NCBI GenBank assembly: GCA_013205155.1 | Contig: JABMMT010000287.1 | Location: 1-12,422 of the forward strand | DNA from: Betaproteobacteria bacterium | GTDB taxonomy: Bacteria; Pseudomonadota; Gammaproteobacteria; Burkholderiales; Burkholderiaceae | Reading direction: 5' to 3' | Length of the DNA stretch: 12,422 nucleotides | The notes under the pieces: generated by a model | The model's database searches: none | Seen by the model: the letters and a program-made list of their open reading frames with translations, nothing else | Told to the model about the DNA's origin: nothing | Program-made: the position numbers and the translations under genes | Shown: one piece after another, positions 8,113-12,422 of the stretch | Position numbering within the stretch: position 1 is the stretch's first letter | Layout: each line of letters begins with the position of its first letter

Positions 8113-8141
8113 ATCATAAAAAAACATTTTGTCATTATGAT
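8113..8141. promoter_or_regulatory. Inverted repeat with outward -10-like hexamers in the divergent control region
   Basis: ATCATAA (8113-8119) and TTATGAT (8135-8141) are perfect inverted copies separated by 15 bases, with centres 22 bp apart, about two helix turns. Each arm contains TATGAT in the outward direction, a 5/6 match to the sigma-70 -10 box. Initiation from these would give leaders of about 20 bases to the transferase ATG at 8169 and about 28 bases to the oxidase ATG at 8078. Good -35 boxes are not seen, so an activator may be needed or the match may be fortuitous. Confidence 0.35.
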
Positions 8142-8158
8142 ATATTGAGATTCAAAAC

Positions 8159-8166
8159 GGAGAAAG
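8159..8166 (+). promoter_or_regulatory. Ribosome binding site fixing the CoA-transferase start at 8169
   Basis: GGAGAAAG lies just ahead of ATG 8169, with the GGAG core six bases from the start. An in-frame TTG at 8145 would make the protein eight residues longer, but the ribosome site would then lie inside the coding sequence. Confidence 0.7.
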
Positions 8167-8168
8167 TT

Positions 8169-9425
8169 ATGCAACATCACGCATCAATCAGCCACTTACA
8201 TCAAAGCAAGTCCGGAAAGGTCATGACTGCTCGTGAAGCAGTTCAATTGATTGGTGATGGTGATACTGTTGCAACGGGCGGTTTTGTAGGAATTGGATTT
8301 GCTGAAAATATTGCCATTGCTCTTGAAGATCTTTTTCTTGAAAATGAGCGGCAAAAAACTCATCCCCCTGCAGGACCTCGTAATTTAACCTTAGTTTATG
8401 CAGCAGGTCAGGGAGATGGTGTTGATCGAGGCCTAAATCATTTAGGCCATCCTGGTTTAATCAAAAGGGTCATCGGTGGTCACTGGGGGCTGGTGCCGAA
8501 ATTGCAGCACTTAGCAATGACCAATCAAATAGAGGCCTGGAATTTTCCACAAGGCGTTATCTCGCATCTATTTCGCGATATTGCAGCAGGTAAACCGGGC
8601 ACGCTAACCCATGTTGGTTTAGGAACTTTTGTAGACCCCCGTCTTGGTGGCGGTAAGTTAAATAAAATTACGACAGAAGATCTGGTGCGTGTATTGCCCA
8701 TTGATGGCAAAGACTATCTGTTTTATAAAGCCTTCCCAATTAACGTGGGAATTATTCGTGGTACCACTTCAGATCCAGATGGCAATATCACGATGGAAAA
8801 AGAAGCCTTGACTTTAGAGTCTTTGGCAATCGCTACAGCTGTCCATAATTCGGGTGGGATTGTGATTGCGCAAGTAGAGCGTATTGCCGCATCACATAGC
8901 TTAAATCCACGCCAGGTAAAAATCCCAGGAATTATGGTTGATTGCGTAGTTGTGGCTGAAAAGCCTGAGTACCATATGCAGACCTTTAAGGAAGTTTATA
9001 ACCCAGCATTCTCTGGCGAAATTCGGGTAGAAACCTCCACATATCAAGCAATGCCGCTAGATGTACGCAAAATTATTGCTCGTAGAGCCGCCTTAGAATT
9101 ACGGGCAAATGATATTGTGAACTTAGGTATTGGAATGCCGGAAGGGGTGTCCGCTGTAGCGGCTGAAGAGAACATAATTGATTTACTTACCCTGACAGCA
9201 GAGCCAGGAGTCATTGGTGGAATACCTGCTGGCGGCCTTAATTTTGGGGCAGCAGTTAATACCCAGGCGATTATTGATCAACCCAGCCAATTCGATTTTT
9301 ATGATGGCGGTGGGCTAGACATTGCTATTTTAGGCATGGCTCAACTAGACCGCATGGGAAATATTAATGTATCTAAATTTGGTAGTAAGTTAGCAGGTGC
9401 CGGCGGCTTTATTAATATTTCATAG
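8169..9425 (+). CDS. N-terminal fragment of the CoA-transferase (alpha part and most of beta part)
   Basis: The 418-aa fragment carries the full alpha-like half (GDTVATGGFVGIGFAE at 31-46; LVYAAGQGDG at 75-84; GGHWGLVPKL at 103-112; GTFVDPRLGGGKLN at 152-165) and most of the beta-like half, including LTAEPGVIGGIPAGG (342-356), where Glu345 is the expected catalytic glutamate that forms the acyl-enzyme and CoA thioester. It ends in LDRMGNINVSKFGSKLAGAGGFINIS. The final strands of the beta fold would be missing from a product stopping here, so activity on its own is doubtful. Confidence 0.75.
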   Translation: MQHHASISHLHQSKSGKVMTAREAVQLIGDGDTVATGGFVGIGFAENIAIALEDLFLENERQKTHPPAGPRNLTLVYAAGQGDGVDRGLNHLGHPGLIKRVIGGHWGLVPKLQHLAMTNQIEAWNFPQGVISHLFRDIAAGKPGTLTHVGLGTFVDPRLGGGKLNKITTEDLVRVLPIDGKDYLFYKAFPINVGIIRGTTSDPDGNITMEKEALTLESLAIATAVHNSGGIVIAQVERIAASHSLNPRQVKIPGIMVDCVVVAEKPEYHMQTFKEVYNPAFSGEIRVETSTYQAMPLDVRKIIARRAALELRANDIVNLGIGMPEGVSAVAAEENIIDLLTLTAEPGVIGGIPAGGLNFGAAVNTQAIIDQPSQFDFYDGGGLDIAILGMAQLDRMGNINVSKFGSKLAGAGGFINIS

Positions 9426-9476
9426 AATGCACGCAAGGTTGTATTTGTAGGAACCTTCACTGCAGGAAAGTCCCTG

Positions 9477-10178
9477 ATGCATATTGAAGCAGGGAAGTTG
9501 ATTCTTGATAAAGAAGGTAGTGGTAAAAAATTTATTAATGAAGTTGAGCACCGAACATTTAGCGGCGAACAAGCAATTAAAGTCAAGCAAGCAGTTCTAT
9601 ACGTTACTGAACGCTGTGTTTTTAGCCTAGATGAGAAAGGGGTCACCTTGAGTGAAATTGCCCCTGGTATCGATTTAGAAAAAGATATTTTGTCCCAAAT
9701 GGATTTTGTACCACTGATCTCAAAGGATCTTGCATTAATGGATGAGCGAATCTTTACCGATGTTCCCATGGGGCTTCGCCACCAGCTATTAGGCATTCCC
9801 TTTGAAGATCGCTTCACTTATGATGCCCAGAAGAATATCTTCTTTGTGAATCTAGAGGGACTGATGATTCGTCAACAAGAGGATATTCAGGATGTTATTG
9901 ATGCGGTAGAGCGGCATCTTAAAGGTATCTCTCATAAGGTTGCTGCAATCTTTAATTATGATCGCTTTGACATTACGCCAGAACTTGCCGATAGCTGTGC
10001 TGAAGCCTTGAAAGATGTTACCAAGCGCTACTTTAGTGGCGTAACAGGTTATACATCAAGCACATTTTTGCGGGCCAAACTGAATGACACGCTTAGAATG
10101 CATGCTATTGATCTTGGGTTATATGACACCTTAAATGAGGCTGAAGAACATTTGGCTCCTATTGCTAAAAAGCCTTAA
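9477..10178 (+). CDS. C-terminal fragment of the CoA-transferase, possibly re-initiated
   Basis: Downstream of the TAG the same frame stays open to TAA at 10176-10178. The first ATG (9477) is 51 bases after the stop and is preceded by AGGAAAG (9464-9470), an accidental but usable ribosome site, so a 233-aa product could be made by re-initiation. It starts inside the beta part (MHIEAGKLILDKEG, VKQAVLYVTERCVF), then enters the C-terminal extension (LLGIPFEDRFTYD, FFVNLEGLMIRQQEDI, YFSGVTGYTSSTFLRAKL, LGLYDTLNEAEEHL) found in the longer members of the family. The function of that extension is not known to me. Confidence 0.65.
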   Translation: MHIEAGKLILDKEGSGKKFINEVEHRTFSGEQAIKVKQAVLYVTERCVFSLDEKGVTLSEIAPGIDLEKDILSQMDFVPLISKDLALMDERIFTDVPMGLRHQLLGIPFEDRFTYDAQKNIFFVNLEGLMIRQQEDIQDVIDAVERHLKGISHKVAAIFNYDRFDITPELADSCAEALKDVTKRYFSGVTGYTSSTFLRAKLNDTLRMHAIDLGLYDTLNEAEEHLAPIAKKP

Positions 10179-10191
10179 TGCCCTTAATTAA

Positions 10192-10344
10192 ACAGATCAG
10201 CAGATTGATGATGAGTATTTGCCAATGCTAATTGCACTTCACTACTAGCGCTGGTGGGTCGAGTGGGATTGGCTACAAGTTGCAGGCGGATCTAAAAATG
10301 CAGTGCTGCCTCTGTGGCAAATGATTAGCTCACCTAGCAAGTAA
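10192..10344 (+). other. Possible coding remnant in the convergent gap
   Basis: One plus-strand frame reads IDDEYLPMLIALHY, a TAG at 10246-10248, then RWWVEWDWLQVAGGSKN and on to a TAA at 10342-10344. The tryptophan-rich, protein-like run on both sides of a single stop hints at the C-terminal tail of a lost gene. It has no start, overlaps the last bases of the TetR gene, and could be chance from local TGG-rich sequence. Confidence 0.2.
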
Positions 10345-10953
10345 TCTCATCAGATTTTCAACTGCTATTTTGCGATGCTGTTCGGTTCCCGCTATTGGAT
10401 CATCATTTGCAAACGGTCTTTCTCCTAACATTAGGACACATTTAAAAATAAATTTTGCTTCTTCAAATGAAAGCACTCTAAAAGTATTCGTTTGATTCTT
10501 TTGACATAGTTCAAGATAGGGCTCAATTAATACATCGATATAGTCAAAGTAATTAGCAGTTAGGCCATGCTTTAGAGTTAATCTTTGATCATAAAAGCGC
10601 ATGACCTTTGTGGTGACTACATTCATATTGCTAAAGGCTATGTCAATAAACTGTTCTAAAAAATCTTGAATGGGTAATTGAGTATCAAATTGCTCCATCG
10701 CATGGATAAAGGCATTTAATTTATTCTTCCTGCCTCTCTGAATTGCCCAGAAAAATATATCTTCTACTGATCCCAATCGTTGGCTTAGGGTACCAAGCGA
10801 GTAGCCAGCTTTAGAGGCTAAATTTCTGCTGGTAAATTTGGCGGTATCAGCAGCCTCAACAATTTCATAGGCAGCCTGAAGAAGATCGTCTAAGGTTTTT
10901 TTCGACCGATTCTGCTTGGGGTCTGAAAAGTTAATCTCAAGGTTTTTAGACAT
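10330..10953 (-). CDS. TetR/AcrR-family transcriptional regulator
   Basis: The product is 207 aa, the usual TetR size. The N-terminal DNA-binding domain spans about residues 17-66: helix 1 (KKTLDDLLQAAYEIVEAA), then the helix-turn-helix FTSRNLASKAGYSLGTLSQRLGSVEDIFFWAI, with the recognition helix at GYSLGTLSQRLG. The rest is all-helical and variable, as expected for a ligand and dimer domain; the ligand cannot be read from sequence. Most TetR proteins repress nearby genes and their own. Candidate targets are its own promoter, the divergent YHYH lipoprotein, or the convergent CoA-transferase locus. The only ATG giving the full domain is 10953; no strong Shine-Dalgarno sequence precedes it. A tandem 10-bp repeat lies just upstream. 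Confidence 0.9.
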   Translation of the reverse strand: MSKNLEINFSDPKQNRSKKTLDDLLQAAYEIVEAADTAKFTSRNLASKAGYSLGTLSQRLGSVEDIFFWAIQRGRKNKLNAFIHAMEQFDTQLPIQDFLEQFIDIAFSNMNVVTTKVMRFYDQRLTLKHGLTANYFDYIDVLIEPYLELCQKNQTNTFRVLSFEEAKFIFKCVLMLGERPFANDDPIAGTEQHRKIAVENLMRLLAR

Positions 10954-10975
10954 TGTGAAATATGGACAGAAAATT

Positions 10976-10995
10976 AAGAGGTCTCAAGAGGTTTC
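10976..10995. repeat. Tandem 10-bp direct repeat upstream of the TetR gene
   Basis: AAGAGGTCTC (10976-10985) is followed immediately by AAGAGGTTTC (10986-10995), nine of ten positions matching, so the copies sit one helix turn apart. On the minus strand a TATACT hexamer (11008-11013) could be the -10 of the TetR promoter, placing the repeats around the transcript start. That is a sensible place for an autorepression operator, although TetR sites are more often inverted repeats. No good -35 was found. Confidence 0.3.
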
Positions 10996-11112
10996 TAAAA
11001 CCCAATCAGTATATAGCCTTTAGGGACGATAGCTTGATTTCAAATGTAGACAGTATTTTCCATCTCAAATTGATAAAATAAGTAGTTGATTTTAAATAAT
11101 CCTAGGGCGTGC

Positions 11113-12243
11113 ATGACTTTTCTATTGGTAACAAAAAAACAGCTAGCCTTAATAGTGCTATCTACCCTAGTAGCTGCAGGCATATTTTCTTGTGGGGGCA
11201 GCAGCAGTTCTGGTGGTAGCAGCTCTTCCAGTACAGGATCTGACTCTAATACGGTAACTACATTACTGACTACGGCCAATGGTGCCAGCAATGTTCTTTG
11301 CGGCAAAAATGTCCAATGTATTGCCTTGGAATTTAAAATTTTGGGTGACGTGCCCAACGTCATGAGTGTTGCTGCAACGCCATGGACTGATACTAAGACT
11401 GGCATCATTGACGTTTCAAAGATTGTTTATGTAGACGGATCTAATAGCGCCACCGCCTTTGATCCTGCTGGCAGCGTATTTTCGATGACTATAGATGCTA
11501 CGGCAACTATTCCTGGCTACCCTACACCAGGCGTGCGCAAGTTTTCTGGTAATGGCTTACCCACTACTCCAATGGGTAACTTCCCAGTGCTGCCTTCACA
11601 AGCCGCTTATCCTTACTATGTTGCTTTGCCAGGGGGTTCCAATCCAGCAACCGGACAGGTCTACTCTAGCGCAGCAGCTATTGGCATTTCTACCTACCCA
11701 CTTGTCAGTAGTATCCCCTTAATTCCAGTGCCAACTGGAGTCTATAAAATTAATTCATTAATTGTTGGCATTATGTTGACCGGAGCACCGCTACACGTTG
11801 AAAAGGCCAATGATTCAAGTGGTAACTTTTATTCGCCTATTAATGCCCTTCCGAACGATCAATGTTTTGGGCATCCCTACAATCAGCAATATCACTACCA
11901 TGCTTGGTCATGGAAATGTTTTGATCAAGGTGGCTCAGGCCAGTCACCTGTTTATGGTTTTGCATTAGATGGCTTTCCGATCACTGGTCCTCGTGGAGTA
12001 GATGGGCGTGACCTAACCAATGCAGAGTTAGATGAGTGTCACGGCACTACATCAGAGATTACGATGCCTGACGGCATTAGGACGGTGACTTATCACTATG
12101 TCCTCAATAGAGAATATCCCCATTCAATTGGCTGCTTTAGGGGCAAGGTCAATTATGACCAAGCGCTTGGGCCCTCAGGAAACAATAACTATATGAAAGA
12201 AGGCGCACCCTATCTCAATAGTCTTTACCCGCCTGGACCTTAA
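11113..12243 (+). CDS. YHYH-domain lipoprotein
   Basis: The product is 376 aa. An N-terminal hydrophobic signal (KKQLALIVLSTLVAAGIFSC) leads to Cys27 as the probable lipidated residue; the lipobox IFSC is imperfect. A Gly/Ser linker (28-44) follows. The C-terminal half is a YHYH domain: GAPLHVE (224-230), CFGHPYNQQYHYH (251-263), VYGFALDGFPITGP (280-293), LDECHGTTSEI (306-316), YHYVLNREYPHSIGCFRG (327-344). The conserved His, Tyr, Asp and paired Cys residues suggest metal binding or a disulphide-braced fold, but the family's biochemical function is not established to my knowledge. ATG 11113 is preferred over an in-frame TTG at 11086 because AGGG (11104-11107) sits just ahead of it. The gene is divergent from the TetR gene and has no partner downstream. 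Confidence 0.85.
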   Translation: MTFLLVTKKQLALIVLSTLVAAGIFSCGGSSSSGGSSSSSTGSDSNTVTTLLTTANGASNVLCGKNVQCIALEFKILGDVPNVMSVAATPWTDTKTGIIDVSKIVYVDGSNSATAFDPAGSVFSMTIDATATIPGYPTPGVRKFSGNGLPTTPMGNFPVLPSQAAYPYYVALPGGSNPATGQVYSSAAAIGISTYPLVSSIPLIPVPTGVYKINSLIVGIMLTGAPLHVEKANDSSGNFYSPINALPNDQCFGHPYNQQYHYHAWSWKCFDQGGSGQSPVYGFALDGFPITGPRGVDGRDLTNAELDECHGTTSEITMPDGIRTVTYHYVLNREYPHSIGCFRGKVNYDQALGPSGNNNYMKEGAPYLNSLYPPGP

Positions 12244-12369
12244 TGAGTATTGATTGAGCCATTACTTGGCAGTATTGAGTTGAGTTCCAAAGGTAAAATA
12301 TTACTGTTTTGGTAGCCATTCTCTTTTAAATACTTTCATTCGCCAGGGTAGTCACTTTCTAAATATTGC

Positions 12370-12422
12370 ATGGGAAACCCTAAAAAAGATCTTTATGAAA
12401 TTAGTGCAATTTCTGGAGGCAA
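12370..12422 (+). CDS. Possible start of a gene cut by the window end
   Basis: ATG at 12370 opens a frame (MGNPKKDLYEISAISGG) that is still open at the last base; an in-frame TAG lies about 20 bases upstream, so this would be the first possible ATG. No good Shine-Dalgarno sequence precedes it, and 17 codons are too few to recognise a family. It may be chance. Confidence 0.25.
   Translation, partial: MGNPKKDLYEISAISGG

Larger units (their letters stand above)
8169..10178 (+). pseudogene. Acyl-CoA:acetate/3-ketoacid CoA-transferase (propionate CoA-transferase/YdiF-like), interrupted by in-frame TAG
   Basis: Family I CoA-transferases move CoA between acyl-CoAs and short acids such as acetate, propionate or acetoacetate via a glutamyl-CoA intermediate. 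One continuous frame of 670 codons encodes the fused alpha and beta parts plus a C-terminal extension, broken only by TAG at 9423-9425. The break falls in GGFINIS-stop-NARKVVFVGTFTAG; family members commonly have a Gln there (ISQN), so one CAG-to-TAG change explains it. No frameshift is present and codons on both sides look normal, so the event is recent, an error in the sequence, or tolerated. At ~669 aa it exceeds the ~530 aa YdiF form and fits longer homologues with an extra C-terminal domain. Local control probably comes from the divergent gap upstream. Confidence 0.82.

Noticed and set aside
9341..9817. 158-aa open frame on the minus strand opposite the CoA-transferase
   Set aside because: The plus-strand frame continues the transferase protein across the whole interval; the antisense frame is Ser/Arg-rich with no recognisable motif.
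11070..11098. TTGATA-17-TAAATA as a promoter for the YHYH gene
   Set aside because: The -10 match is poor and initiation would start at the ribosome site itself, leaving almost no leader.
11040..11408. Long minus-strand frame opposite the YHYH lipoprotein N-terminus
   Set aside because: It mirrors the Gly/Ser linker codons (as Pro/Leu-rich sequence) and has no start signal.
12300..12378. Minus-strand short frames MQYLESDYPGE and MKVFKREWLPKQ with an ATGA overlap
   Set aside because: Only 11-12 codons each, with no ribosome site and upstream stops; too short to separate from chance.
1..12422. Search for CRISPR arrays, tRNA/rRNA genes, transposases, integrases and long repeats
   Set aside because: None was seen by eye on either strand; only short hairpins and one 10-bp tandem repeat were found.

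Overview
The window looks like a chromosomal stretch from a low-to-mid GC betaproteobacterium. Protein style and gene content suggest Burkholderiaceae close to Polynucleobacter. This is recognition from memory, not a database result. No tRNA, rRNA, insertion sequence, integrase, phage gene or CRISPR array is visible.

Layout. Positions 1-2970 hold most of an HAE1-type RND efflux pump whose N-terminus lies outside the window. Next, on the minus strand (3058-3718), is a small membrane protein gene broken by a frameshift. After about 330 bp of AT-rich non-coding DNA comes a plus-strand run of exported proteins: a lipoprotein (4051-4797), a small secreted four-cysteine protein (4852-5235) and a CapA-like metallophosphatase (5235-6173). 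The last two overlap by one base. A further 380 bp mostly without genes precedes a small secreted NTF2-like protein (6557-6985). That gene meets a minus-strand FAD oxidase (6978-8078) tail to tail with an 8-base overlap. The oxidase is divergent from a long acyl-CoA:acetate/3-ketoacid CoA-transferase (8169-10178), which is cut by an in-frame TAG at 9423-9425. A TetR-type repressor (10330-10953, minus) converges on the transferase. A YHYH-domain lipoprotein (11113-12243) diverges from the repressor. A possible new gene begins at 12370.

Main points. The FAD oxidase has the D-amino-acid oxidase motifs in a swapped order: the usual C-terminal HNYGHGG block lies before the N-terminal GxGxxG dinucleotide fold, as in a circular permutation. 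At least two genes are disrupted by a single base each (a CoA-transferase nonsense codon and a membrane-protein frameshift), and there are two weaker hints of gene remnants. This could be early gene decay, as known in some host-associated Polynucleobacter lineages, or it could be sequencing error. The 90-bp gap between oxidase and transferase holds a perfect 7-bp inverted repeat with an outward-facing -10-like TATGAT on each strand, which suggests a shared divergent control region. I see no complete new defence or mobile system.
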